From NCBI GenBank assembly GCA_903866915.1, contig CAIPPO010000115.1, positions 1-52,023 on the forward strand: a DNA stretch of 52,023 bases, read 5' to 3'. The notes beneath the pieces are model-generated. The model saw only the letters and a program-made list of their open reading frames with translations, had not been told where the DNA came from and made no database searches. How positions within the stretch are numbered: position 1 is the first letter of the stretch; every line of letters begins with the position of its first letter. The DNA is from an uncultured Mucilaginibacter sp. (GTDB lineage: Bacteria > Bacteroidota > Bacteroidia > Sphingobacteriales > Sphingobacteriaceae). The position numbers were made by a program, and so were the translations under genes. Positions 43,171-51,633 of the stretch are shown here, in pieces.

Positions 43171-45327
43171 TTACTGTCCGGCAGGCACACCGTTGCTGGT
43201 GTATTTACTACCAAAGTTGATGTAGTCTGTTAAGATCTGGCCTGCTTCGATCTTTAAAAAGTCAAGATCCTCATTTTTAGGCCGGCTTTGACCTTTAGCA
43301 ACCGGTTTGAAACCCAGGGCAACACGTTTATTGTTATTGCGTTCAAATTGATTCTGCTCGTCGGCATCGCGCTCCGCTTTTAACGATTTTTCATTAAGCG
43401 GAACCGACTTTTCAAGGTCGTGTTTTTGGAAATCAGCAATGTCCTGTTGCAGGTATTTGTAACTGTCGCTGGCGTTCATACGATCTTCATGCAACTTGTT
43501 AAGCTGGGGCACCACCGCGGTAAAATCGCCAACTTTGGTATAGTCGCTCTTAGGTATTACGTCAAAAGGCAATGCCGAGGGTTCGGTATCTTCTCCGTAT
43601 TTGTTTAATGGTATCAATGAAGGGAATTTGATATCCGGCGTTACGCCTTTATGCTGGGTGGAGTTGCCGCTAATGCGGTAAAACTTGGCGATGGTTAAGT
43701 TAAGCTGACCGTATTTACTTTGGCTGCCTGTATTAACAACCTTTTTTCCACCGTTGTCATTGGATGCAGTTTGGGTCAGTTTTTCTAATGCCGAAGGTTT
43801 GATTACCCGATCAAGATCAATGGCATTTTGAACGGTACCTTTGCCGTAGGTTTGAGTACCGATGATTAATGCACGACCATAATCCTGCATGGCGCCCGCA
43901 AATATTTCAGAAGCAGAAGCACTGAAACGGTCAACCAGGATAGCCATTGGTCCCGACCAGGAAACTGACGGATCATCATCACTGTCAACTTCCGTTTTAT
44001 CCTGTGCATCCCGAACCTGCACAACCGGGCCGGTTTTAATGAACAGGCCGCTCAGGTCAATAGCTTCCATTAACGAGCCACCACCATTTTCGCGTAAATC
44101 GATCACCACACCGTCAACATTTTCTTTTTTAAGGGTATCCAGTATCAGTTTTACATCGCGGGTTGTGCTCTTATAGTTGGGGTTGCCCGATTTGTAATCG
44201 TTATAATCGATATAAAATGCCGGGATCGATATAACACCGATCTTAATAGTTTTGCCATTGGAGATATAGGTTTTGATCTCTTCTTTAGCCGATTGGTCCT
44301 TCAAGATGATTTTTTCGCGCACCAGTTCTACTACTTTTGGCTTGGCGGCCACATTGCTTCCTTTAGGTAAAATTTGCAAACGAACAATAGTTCCTTTGGT
44401 GCCCCTGATAAGCGCAATAGCATTTTCGATACGCCAGCCGATAACATTCTGAAATTCGCCATCTTTGCCCTGGGCCACCGCTACGATGTGGTCGTCGGGA
44501 GAAATTTCGTGGCTCTTATCCGCCGGACCACCGGGTACAATAGATTTGATGGTCACGTAGTCATTTTCGGAACCTAAAGTAGCACCAATGCCTTCCAGTG
44601 AACGCGACATTTCGATATTGAAATTAGCTGCATTTGCCGGGTTAAAGTAATTGGTATGCGGATCGATCGCATTGGTAAAGGCGTCCATAAAAATCTGGAA
44701 AACATCCTGGTTATTCAGCTTGTTCGACTGGTCTAACAGGTTCTGGTAGCGCTTTTTCAGTGTTTCCTTGTTTTTTTCCATGTCTGTGCCCGTGAGTTTC
44801 AGGTTCAACAGATCATATTTGATACGCTCGGTCCAAACCTGGTCGCTTTCTGTCTGAGAGGCAAAAAACGGCAGACTATCTCTGTCAAACGTAAACGTTT
44901 CATTAGAGTTGAAATCAAATTTCTTGTCAATCTCGGCTATTGAAAACCTGATTCGGTCGTTATACCTTTTTTGGTAGACGTTGAATATATTGAACACATC
45001 GTTCAGATTACCTTCTTTTAAATCGGCAGACAGAACAGTTTTATATTTCGCAAAATCCCGCAGGTCAGAGGCCAGGAAATAGTTATGATTTTCGTCAAGT
45101 TGTTTGATATAACGATCAAATACTACTTTTGAAATCGAATCGTTTAGATCAACTTTCTTATAATTATATTCCGTGATCAGTTGCGCTATATATCGACATA
45201 CCGTTGCCTCCTGTGCATCAGGCTGCAAGTTGTTAGAGCCATCAACCCTAACCAGGGGTCTGTTGGGCGACGCTTTGCATGCCAGCGCGGCACCAATCAA
45301 TAATAAAACATACAGTTTCTTAAACAT
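43171..45327 (-). CDS. prc: Carboxy-terminal processing (tail-specific) protease, Prc/Tsp type
   Basis: The ATG at 45327 (MFKKLYVLLLIGAALACKASP) is preferred over one 15 codons upstream because it begins the signal peptide directly; the protein is then 718 residues, a normal Prc length. An N-terminal helical domain (DUF3340-like) precedes a PDZ domain (GIGATLGSENDYVTIKSIVPGGPADKS) and the S41 domain with Ser in VDRFSASASEIFAG and Lys in GTQTYGKGTVQ. A C-terminal DUF3340 tail follows. It degrades proteins with unstructured C-termini in the periplasm. An ALAC at the signal end could mark lipidation, but the lipobox is poor. Confidence 0.93.
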   Translation of the reverse strand: MFKKLYVLLLIGAALACKASPNRPLVRVDGSNNLQPDAQEATVCRYIAQLITEYNYKKVDLNDSISKVVFDRYIKQLDENHNYFLASDLRDFAKYKTVLSADLKEGNLNDVFNIFNVYQKRYNDRIRFSIAEIDKKFDFNSNETFTFDRDSLPFFASQTESDQVWTERIKYDLLNLKLTGTDMEKNKETLKKRYQNLLDQSNKLNNQDVFQIFMDAFTNAIDPHTNYFNPANAANFNIEMSRSLEGIGATLGSENDYVTIKSIVPGGPADKSHEISPDDHIVAVAQGKDGEFQNVIGWRIENAIALIRGTKGTIVRLQILPKGSNVAAKPKVVELVREKIILKDQSAKEEIKTYISNGKTIKIGVISIPAFYIDYNDYKSGNPNYKSTTRDVKLILDTLKKENVDGVVIDLRENGGGSLMEAIDLSGLFIKTGPVVQVRDAQDKTEVDSDDDPSVSWSGPMAILVDRFSASASEIFAGAMQDYGRALIIGTQTYGKGTVQNAIDLDRVIKPSALEKLTQTASNDNGGKKVVNTGSQSKYGQLNLTIAKFYRISGNSTQHKGVTPDIKFPSLIPLNKYGEDTEPSALPFDVIPKSDYTKVGDFTAVVPQLNKLHEDRMNASDSYKYLQQDIADFQKHDLEKSVPLNEKSLKAERDADEQNQFERNNNKRVALGFKPVAKGQSRPKNEDLDFLKIEAGQILTDYINFGSKYTSNGVPAGQ

Positions 45328-45401
45328 ATCTTTAACTTTCTTTAAATCGGGGTTGTAATAATGTACCAACACTTTTTGGCTGTTAATAGTTTGTAAATAA
45401 A

Positions 45402-45426
45402 AAGAGACAGTGTAATTAACTGTCTC
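45402..45426 (-). terminator. Terminator of the TPR gene
   Basis: GAGACAGT at 45404-45411 pairs with ACTGTCTC at 45419-45426 around a seven-base loop. On the minus strand it is followed by TTTTTATTT. It lies about 70 bases past the stop of the TPR gene and upstream of prc. Confidence 0.82.
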
Positions 45427-45496
45427 CCGATCAGGGTAACAATATTACAAATAATGTTTATTAGAATGTTATTGCGCTGATAAAGTTTAAAACATT

Positions 45497-46108
45497 TTAC
45501 AAATCTTTATTTCCATCCACAGCAGTTTCGGCGTAGCGGTTTGCAAATAGTATCTTGTTTTGCCCTAATAAGGGGATCATCTTTTTAATTTCTTCTGCTT
45601 TTTCTTTCATTCCTCTGAGCTGTGCCAGGTTTTGCGCTTCATTCAAATCGGCGCGGGCCGAAACCAGGTCGCCCAGGTTCTCTTTAATTCCTGCCAGGCT
45701 AACGAGGTTGGCTATCGTATGCCTGTCGTTGTTTTCCTGGCGCGATATATTGATGCTCTGTAAAAAATACCATTTGGCCTCTGAGTACCGGTGCATTTTA
45801 ATATATAACTGACCCAGGTCGCTAAAATTGTAGCTGGCCACATTATATATACGCCAGCTCATATTATGCCGTACATCTTTGATCAGCGCCCGCTCCTGCG
45901 AAAGTAGACTGAATTCGCTTTCATCAAAAGCAAATGGCTTCACTTCGGCATCAGACAGCACAGTTTTTGAAACTATAGCGGCACGACCGTTCAAGCGTAA
46001 ATTGATCAGGGGACGCGGATGAAAAGGCGGAGTTTTCTTCCAGAACAAAAGCTGCGCCGAAGCCGAATATCCGGATATCATCAATAATATAAGCAGCCTG
46101 TAACGCAT
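45497..46108 (-). CDS. Exported tetratricopeptide-like protein
   Basis: This 203-residue protein has a signal peptide (MRYRLLILLMISGYSASAQ) and then a helical region with TPR-like pairs (VASYNFSDLGQLYIKMHRYSEAKWYFLQSINISRQ, then ANLVSLAGIKENLGDLVSARADLNEAQNLAQ) at about 105-175. TPR repeats usually mediate protein contacts; the partner is unknown. The gene stands alone with a strong terminator. No specific family is recognised. Confidence 0.8.
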   Translation of the reverse strand: MRYRLLILLMISGYSASAQLLFWKKTPPFHPRPLINLRLNGRAAIVSKTVLSDAEVKPFAFDESEFSLLSQERALIKDVRHNMSWRIYNVASYNFSDLGQLYIKMHRYSEAKWYFLQSINISRQENNDRHTIANLVSLAGIKENLGDLVSARADLNEAQNLAQLRGMKEKAEEIKKMIPLLGQNKILFANRYAETAVDGNKDL

Positions 46109-46395
46109 CTGTTTGTTCTCTTTCGAATTTATCTTTAAATCAATTCGGCTAAGATATTGATTTTTAGTCTATTTATAAACGCCTGTAATTATACGTTTTG
46201 CGGAGGTTGTTTGTTTTAACCCGCTTGCTGGCGATGATTGATGATATTTATTCACTAAACAGAAATCATCTCACAAGCCCTACCGGGGACGAAGCTATCT
46301 CTAAATTTGCAAATCAATAGAGCAGTATGTTATATTGTTCATACGTGCCCCAATATCGACCAGCAAAACTGGCGATAGAACATTTTAAGCTTAGC
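46109..46395. other. Intergenic region with a degenerate repeat copy
   Basis: No gene is seen in these 287 bases. A stretch at 46288-46317 (GACGAAGCTATCTCTAAATT then TGC..AATCAA) is a degenerate relative of the 92-bp tandem unit at the right end of the window. A 24-base hairpin (TATCGACCAG/CTGGCGATA, 46354-46377) lies 18 bases past the DHFR-like stop and might end that transcript, but it lacks a U-run. Confidence 0.5.
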
Positions 46396-46959
46396 TTATT
46401 TTTTGATCTCATAAACCATTTCCACCATACCGTTTTTGTAGGCGGTCAGGTCTTTTAACCGAAGCGATTGTTCTGGCAGCGTTTCATCGAAAAGCCGAAG
46501 GCCATCCCCCAAAATTATCGGCACTATAGATAGCCGGATTTCATCAGCAAATTTATTCTTAAGGAAGTTTTTTACAAGCGCCGCTCCGCCCACCACCCAA
46601 ACGTTGGTGTAGTTTTGTTTCAGAAGTTCGTTAACAAGGGCACCAGGGTCGCCGGAAAAAACCTGAATGCTATTTCGCTCAACGGGCAGGTTTCGCTGCG
46701 ATAATACGATGGTCGGCGTATCGCCATAAGCCCAGCCATAGTTTTTGGAAAGTTCAAGCGCATGCTCATAGGTGTGTGAACCCATCACATAGCAGTCGAT
46801 TTTTCTTAGAAATGCCGTAGCATCCTCTTCAGTAACTGTTGTTCCTTTTTCGTAGGTATCAGCCGTTTCAAACCAAGAAACGCTATTGTCTTTTTTGGCG
46901 ATGATGCCATCGAGGCTGGCCACAAGGTGGAGGGTGATTTTGGGTGCAGCGCCGGTCAT
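46396..46959 (-). CDS. Dihydrofolate reductase family protein (RibD C-terminal type)
   Basis: This 187-residue protein has the RibD_C fold: it begins ITLHLVASLDGIIAKKDNSVSWF, has YVMGSHTYEHAL, a VVLSQRNLPV segment, VWVVGGAALVKNFL with the NADPH glycine pair, and SIVPIILGDGLRLF. It probably reduces a pterin- or pyrimidine-like substrate with NADPH; the true substrate is unknown. It lies 58 bp after the isoaspartyl peptidase on the same strand, so it may be read with the cyanophycin degradation genes, though there is no functional link. Confidence 0.88.
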   Translation of the reverse strand: MTGAAPKITLHLVASLDGIIAKKDNSVSWFETADTYEKGTTVTEEDATAFLRKIDCYVMGSHTYEHALELSKNYGWAYGDTPTIVLSQRNLPVERNSIQVFSGDPGALVNELLKQNYTNVWVVGGAALVKNFLKNKFADEIRLSIVPIILGDGLRLFDETLPEQSLRLKDLTAYKNGMVEMVYEIKK

Positions 46960-47017
46960 TCCTAATTCTTAAAGCTAAACATCACAACGTTTCTTCATTA
47001 CAACCTTTCAACAAAAA

Positions 47018-47866
47018 TCAATCAAACACCGCCACGCCCTCATCATACGCCGCCCAAACCATGTAGGGGTGGGTGTCTAAATGGTAAACCTCGCCTTTGG
47101 CAGATATACCGATCACCCCGGCAAAGCCATCAAATGGTTTTAGTTCGGCCAGTGTTTTGGCGGTAGCCGCCTCCAGGCTCATACCATCACTGACGCGGGT
47201 AACAATTTTTGCAGCTACGGCACCGCTTACAATATCTTCACCAACGCCGGTGCATGAAATACCGGCATAAGCATCCGCATAATTACCAGCCACCGTTGCC
47301 GAATCGCTGACACGGCATGGGATCTCAAAACCTTTACCCCCGGTTGAAGTTGCAGCGGCAATGTTGCCCTCAACATCCAACGCTACACAACCTACAGTTC
47401 CGGTACCCAAGCGTAAAGAATCAGCCAGTTTTTGTTCATACTCCTGGCGGCGCTGGGCGGTTTCGGGATTATAATAGGGGAAACCCTGTTGATAGGCAAA
47501 ATCCTGTGCGCCCTCTCCGCTTAAAACCCGGTCTGGCAAGTGCAACAGTTTTTCTGCCACATCAATCGGGTTTTGAACGGCTTCCAGGTTGATCACCCCC
47601 GAGAATGCCAGGCTTTTGCCATCCATCAGCGCTGCGCTCATGCGGATTTTGCCATCGCTTTGAATCTGCGACCCTGTACCGGCATTGAACAGATCGTTAT
47701 TCTCCAACAGGCGAACAGTATAAACAACCGTTTCCAAGGCAGTATGCGTTTTCAGGTATTGGTGGCCCGATAACACAATATCGCGCAAGGCCTCCTGTTT
47801 AGCCTGCTTCACTTCCTTATTGGTAGCCGACTCACTGAAAAAGCCGCCGTGTATTATTAGTTTCAT
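47018..47866 (-). CDS. iaaA: Isoaspartyl peptidase / L-asparaginase (Ntn hydrolase)
   Basis: The ATG at 47866 (MKLIIHGGFFSES) gives 282 residues; a longer frame to 48004 would run through the end of cphB and has an unlikely basic N-terminus. The precursor is expected to self-cleave before the nucleophile Thr157 in GTGTVGCVALD. NAGTGSQIQSDG and ATSTGGKGF are conserved. The enzyme class splits beta-aspartyl dipeptides such as beta-Asp-Arg, the product of cyanophycinase. It lies 46 bp after cphB on the same strand, so it very likely completes cyanophycin breakdown. Confidence 0.93.
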   Translation of the reverse strand: MKLIIHGGFFSESATNKEVKQAKQEALRDIVLSGHQYLKTHTALETVVYTVRLLENNDLFNAGTGSQIQSDGKIRMSAALMDGKSLAFSGVINLEAVQNPIDVAEKLLHLPDRVLSGEGAQDFAYQQGFPYYNPETAQRRQEYEQKLADSLRLGTGTVGCVALDVEGNIAAATSTGGKGFEIPCRVSDSATVAGNYADAYAGISCTGVGEDIVSGAVAAKIVTRVSDGMSLEAATAKTLAELKPFDGFAGVIGISAKGEVYHLDTHPYMVWAAYDEGVAVFD

Positions 47867-47912
47867 TTGTTTGAGTCCGAAAGTCTTATTAAGTCCGAAA
47901 GTCCGCCTCCAT

Positions 47913-48821
47913 CTACCTATCCTGCCCGCGGATAAATACACCATCTTCCACTTTATAAACTTTTTTAATGTAGAGTTTGTGTTGATGCAGGTCGTATTTA
48001 TCATAAATAGACATCACATGCAGTTTCAGGTTTTCGATGGACACCGGCGAACCTAGTTCCACATCGTAAATATTGGTTTCCACCATGTTTTTACCATCCA
48101 CCAAAATGATCAGGCCCGATCCTATGGCTTCCATCTGGCTGCCTTCGGTGATGAGTAAACCTGCATCTTCACCCAGGCCTATCCCCAGGATGCCAGGATT
48201 GCTGGCAACGGCATACATCAACCTGCCTATGCGGCCACGTTGCACAAAGTGCGTGTCGATGATTACAGAATCAATAAAGCCAAGCCCGGCTGTAATTTGC
48301 ACTTCGCCTTTGATCAGGGCCTCGTTGCTTTGGCCTTTATAAATCATATTGGTTGATGCGGCTGCGGCTCCGGCCGAAGTGCCTGCAATGATGAAATTCT
48401 CTTTGTGATAGCGCTGTTTCAATATTTGAAGGAACTCTGTCCCACCAAAAATTGAGCTTAATCTCAATTGGTCACCGCCGGTAAATATTACTACATCAGC
48501 TTTTCGGATACGTTCAATATAGTCTTTCCGCTGTGCATCCTCCCTTGATTTGATATGCAGTGTGCCAACATTCGCCAGGTTGAGCTGGTTGAATGCATTG
48601 ACATATTCGATGCCCACCAATTCAGGGATCTGCGATGCAGTTGTTACTACTTCAACTACCGAGGCTTCGTGATTAGCCGATTCGGTTATTATACGTTTAA
48701 GTATCCCGCGGTCGAAAAATTTAAGATGATCAGGCTTTATGATATGTTCCTGTGTGCTGATATTGGTGCCGAGGTCGACGGCGCCGCCAATAATTACCAA
48801 TTTTCCTTTGGGACTTACCAT
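47913..48821 (-). CDS. cphB: Cyanophycinase
   Basis: This 302-residue serine exopeptidase of family S51 splits cyanophycin to beta-Asp-Arg dipeptides. The nucleophile is Ser149 in IIAGTSAGAAA; VIFTGGDQLRL (111-121) is the typical glycine-rich segment, and DTHFVQRGRIGRL (about 185-197) and GIGLGEDAG are also conserved. There is no signal peptide, consistent with use on an internal granule. It is divergent from cphA (184 bp apart) and followed by the isoaspartyl peptidase. Confidence 0.94.
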   Translation of the reverse strand: MVSPKGKLVIIGGAVDLGTNISTQEHIIKPDHLKFFDRGILKRIITESANHEASVVEVVTTASQIPELVGIEYVNAFNQLNLANVGTLHIKSREDAQRKDYIERIRKADVVIFTGGDQLRLSSIFGGTEFLQILKQRYHKENFIIAGTSAGAAAASTNMIYKGQSNEALIKGEVQITAGLGFIDSVIIDTHFVQRGRIGRLMYAVASNPGILGIGLGEDAGLLITEGSQMEAIGSGLIILVDGKNMVETNIYDVELGSPVSIENLKLHVMSIYDKYDLHQHKLYIKKVYKVEDGVFIRGQDR

Positions 48822-49005
48822 ATGAGTTTGCTGTTCTTACCGGCACTTTACCGGTACATCGTCGCAAATTAAAGAAAAATGACTGCATGGGCGCACATAA
48901 AACTTTAAACATATTGCGGGTTTTTAACCGAAAACTTTTAATACCATCCGAAGTTTTATAGCTTTATTCGAAATTGAATCACCCTCAAACGAACAGACAC
49001 TACGA

Positions 49006-51633
49006 ATGAAAATAGAAAATATACAAGTACTGCGCGGCCCCAACATCTGGAGCACCAACCGTAAGAAGCTGATACAGATGCGGCTCGACCTGCAGGAAAT
49101 GGAGCATCAACCCAGCAATGCCATACCTGGATTTTTAGAACGATTGAACAAATTGATACCTTCCCTGCACGAACATCGTTGTTCGCCGGGTGTTCCGGGT
49201 GGCTTTTATCAACGTGTTGAAGCCGGCACCTGGATGGGACACGTGGTTGAGCATGTTGCCCTGGAGATACAATCGCTTGCTGGTATGGATACCGGCTTTG
49301 GCCGCACCCGCGAAACTAAAAAGCCAGGTGTTTATAATGTGGTCTTTACCTATTTAGAAGAGAAAGTTGGTGTTTATGCAGCCGAAGCGGCTGTGCGTAT
49401 TGTTGATGCTGTTATCAAAGCGGAAGCCTATAATCTGCAACACGACCTGCAGCAAATGCGGGAGATACGCGAGGATACACGCCTCGGGCCAAGCACGGGA
49501 TCTATTGTTGATGAAGCTATTGCCCGCGATATCCCCTGGATTCGATTGAATAACCAGTCGCTGGTGCAATTGGGTTATGGAAAAAACCAGGTACGCTTCC
49601 GCGCTACCATGACCGAAAAAACCAGTTCTATAGCAGTTGACCTGGCAAGTAATAAAGACGAAACCAAACGCATGCTGCTTGACGCAGCAATACCTGTTGC
49701 CAGCGGTATCACGATATCGTCAACTGCCGGTGTAGATGATGCAATACGTAAAGTTGGTTTCCCGCTGGTATTTAAACCGCTTGATGGTAACCACGGAAGA
49801 GGCATTTCAATTAATATCCGCAACCGGGAAGATGCAATAGCAGCGTATGAACACGCCGCGAAAATATCCCGTAAAGTGATTGTCGAACGTTTTATTACGG
49901 GATACGATTTTAGGGTGCTGGTGATCGATAACAAAATGGTGGCGGCAGCACTGCGCGATCCGGCACACGTTGTGGGTGATGGGCAGCTGACCATACAACA
50001 ACTGATCGACAAAGAAAATACCGACCCACGCCGGGGATATGGACATGAAAATGTGCTTACCCTGATCAGTGTTGACCGGGACACACTCGACTTGCTCGAT
50101 AAAAAAGGATATACGCTGGAAACTGTTCCGGCAAAAGGCGAAAAAGTGTTTGTTAAATCAACCGCCAACCTCAGCACCGGGGGCACTTCAGTTGACGTGA
50201 CCGACCACGTGCACCCTCAAAACGTATTTATTTGCGAACGTATCTCCAAGATCATAGGTCTCGATATCTGCGGTATCGATATCATGGCTAAAAACCTGAG
50301 CGAGCCGCTTAACGAAACTGGCGGTGTAATATTGGAAGTGAACGCTGCACCGGGTTTCAGGATGCATATCGCGCCAAGCGAGGGATTGCCACGCAATGTA
50401 GCAGGCCATGTGATCGATATGTTATACCCTCCGGGTAAATCCGCCAGGATACCAATCATTGCTGTAACCGGCACCAATGGAAAAACCACGACCACACGCC
50501 TCATTGCCCATATTGTGAAGAATAATGGCTTCCGCGTTGGCTTTACTACTTCTGATGGTATTTACGTGCAAAATAATATGATGACCAAGGGCGATACTAC
50601 CGGTCCGGTAAGTGCCGAATTCATTCTGCGTGATCCAACTGTTGAGTTTGCCGTGTTGGAAACTGCCCGTGGCGGTATTTTGCGTTCGGGTTTGGGTTTT
50701 GGGCAATGCGATATAGGAATCATTACCAATATTCAGGAAGATCACCTTGGTCTGGCCGATATTCATACGCTGGAAGATCTTTCGCGTGTAAAAAGCGTGG
50801 TGACCAATGCCATTAAAAAAGAGGGCTGGGCGGTACTTAATGCCGATAACGATTACTGTGTGAAGATTGGGCGCAAGGCGGAAAGTAACGTGGCCTATTT
50901 CAGCATGGACGAAAACAACCCTGTCATCAAAGCGCATTGTAAAAAAGGCGGTATTGCCTGTATCAGCGAAAATGGCTTTGTAACCATACAAAAAGGCGAC
51001 TGGAAGATCCGCGTTCAGCGTACCTTGCTTATCCCGCTTACTTTTGGCGGTACAGTGCCTTTCATGGTGCAGAATGTACTGGCAGCTACCCTGGCAACTT
51101 TCCTTTGGGGATTTAAGACCGAGGATATCCAAACTTCTTTGCAAACCTTTATCCCATCGGCAGCACAAACTCCGGGAAGGATGAATATCTTCGAATTCAA
51201 GGATTTCAGGTTCATGATCGACTTTGCGCATAACCCGGATGGCTTTAATGGTATTAAGGCATTTTTAAGTCATATCGATTCGCCGCTCAAGATCGGTATC
51301 ATAGCCGGTACCGGCGACCGCAGGGATGAGGACATCCGCGAGATCGGCAAAATATCTGCTGAGATGTTCGACTATGTTATCCTGCGGCAGGAAAAACACC
51401 TGCGCGGCCGCACCGAAGAAAATATTTTGACCCTGCTGATCGAAGGCATCCATTCGGTGGATCAAAACAAACCTTTCGAAATAGTATCAAAAGAAGTTGA
51501 AGCGATCAAATACGCCATGAGCATGGCAAAACCTGGCACCTTTATCGTTGCGCTGAGCGATGTGATCGATAATGCTATTGAAACTGTACAGGATTACCAG
51601 GAGCAGGAAAGGAATGGGACGTTTGTGGTGTAA
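49006..51633 (+). CDS. cphA: Cyanophycin synthetase
   Basis: This 875-residue enzyme builds the Asp-Arg storage polymer non-ribosomally in the cytoplasm. Its N-terminal domain (MKIENIQVLRGPNIWS..., to about 210) is typical of CphA1. An ATP-grasp domain (about 215-475) has VFKPLDGNHGRGISINI and ILEVNAAPGFRMH. The Mur-ligase-like domain starts about 485 with the P-loop GTNGKTTTTRLIA, then ETARGGILRSGLGF and a late DFAHNPDGFNG. The length matches full CphA1 proteins, with no truncation. It is divergent from cphB-iaaA and ends before a strong terminator. Confidence 0.96.
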   Translation: MKIENIQVLRGPNIWSTNRKKLIQMRLDLQEMEHQPSNAIPGFLERLNKLIPSLHEHRCSPGVPGGFYQRVEAGTWMGHVVEHVALEIQSLAGMDTGFGRTRETKKPGVYNVVFTYLEEKVGVYAAEAAVRIVDAVIKAEAYNLQHDLQQMREIREDTRLGPSTGSIVDEAIARDIPWIRLNNQSLVQLGYGKNQVRFRATMTEKTSSIAVDLASNKDETKRMLLDAAIPVASGITISSTAGVDDAIRKVGFPLVFKPLDGNHGRGISINIRNREDAIAAYEHAAKISRKVIVERFITGYDFRVLVIDNKMVAAALRDPAHVVGDGQLTIQQLIDKENTDPRRGYGHENVLTLISVDRDTLDLLDKKGYTLETVPAKGEKVFVKSTANLSTGGTSVDVTDHVHPQNVFICERISKIIGLDICGIDIMAKNLSEPLNETGGVILEVNAAPGFRMHIAPSEGLPRNVAGHVIDMLYPPGKSARIPIIAVTGTNGKTTTTRLIAHIVKNNGFRVGFTTSDGIYVQNNMMTKGDTTGPVSAEFILRDPTVEFAVLETARGGILRSGLGFGQCDIGIITNIQEDHLGLADIHTLEDLSRVKSVVTNAIKKEGWAVLNADNDYCVKIGRKAESNVAYFSMDENNPVIKAHCKKGGIACISENGFVTIQKGDWKIRVQRTLLIPLTFGGTVPFMVQNVLAATLATFLWGFKTEDIQTSLQTFIPSAAQTPGRMNIFEFKDFRFMIDFAHNPDGFNGIKAFLSHIDSPLKIGIIAGTGDRRDEDIREIGKISAEMFDYVILRQEKHLRGRTEENILTLLIEGIHSVDQNKPFEIVSKEVEAIKYAMSMAKPGTFIVALSDVIDNAIETVQDYQEQERNGTFVV

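Noticed and set aside
45328..45372. Fifteen extra residues at the start of Prc
   Set aside because: They would place charged residues ahead of the signal peptide; the ATG at 45327 starts it directly.
47867..48004. N-terminal extension of the isoaspartyl peptidase to 48004
   Set aside because: It would overlap the end of cphB by about 90 bp, adds a basic non-family segment, and a good ATG exists at 47866 where the family N-terminus begins.
50422..51231. 269-residue frame on the minus strand inside cphA
   Set aside because: It lies wholly antisense to a well-supported gene with intact motifs; composition is that of a shadow frame.
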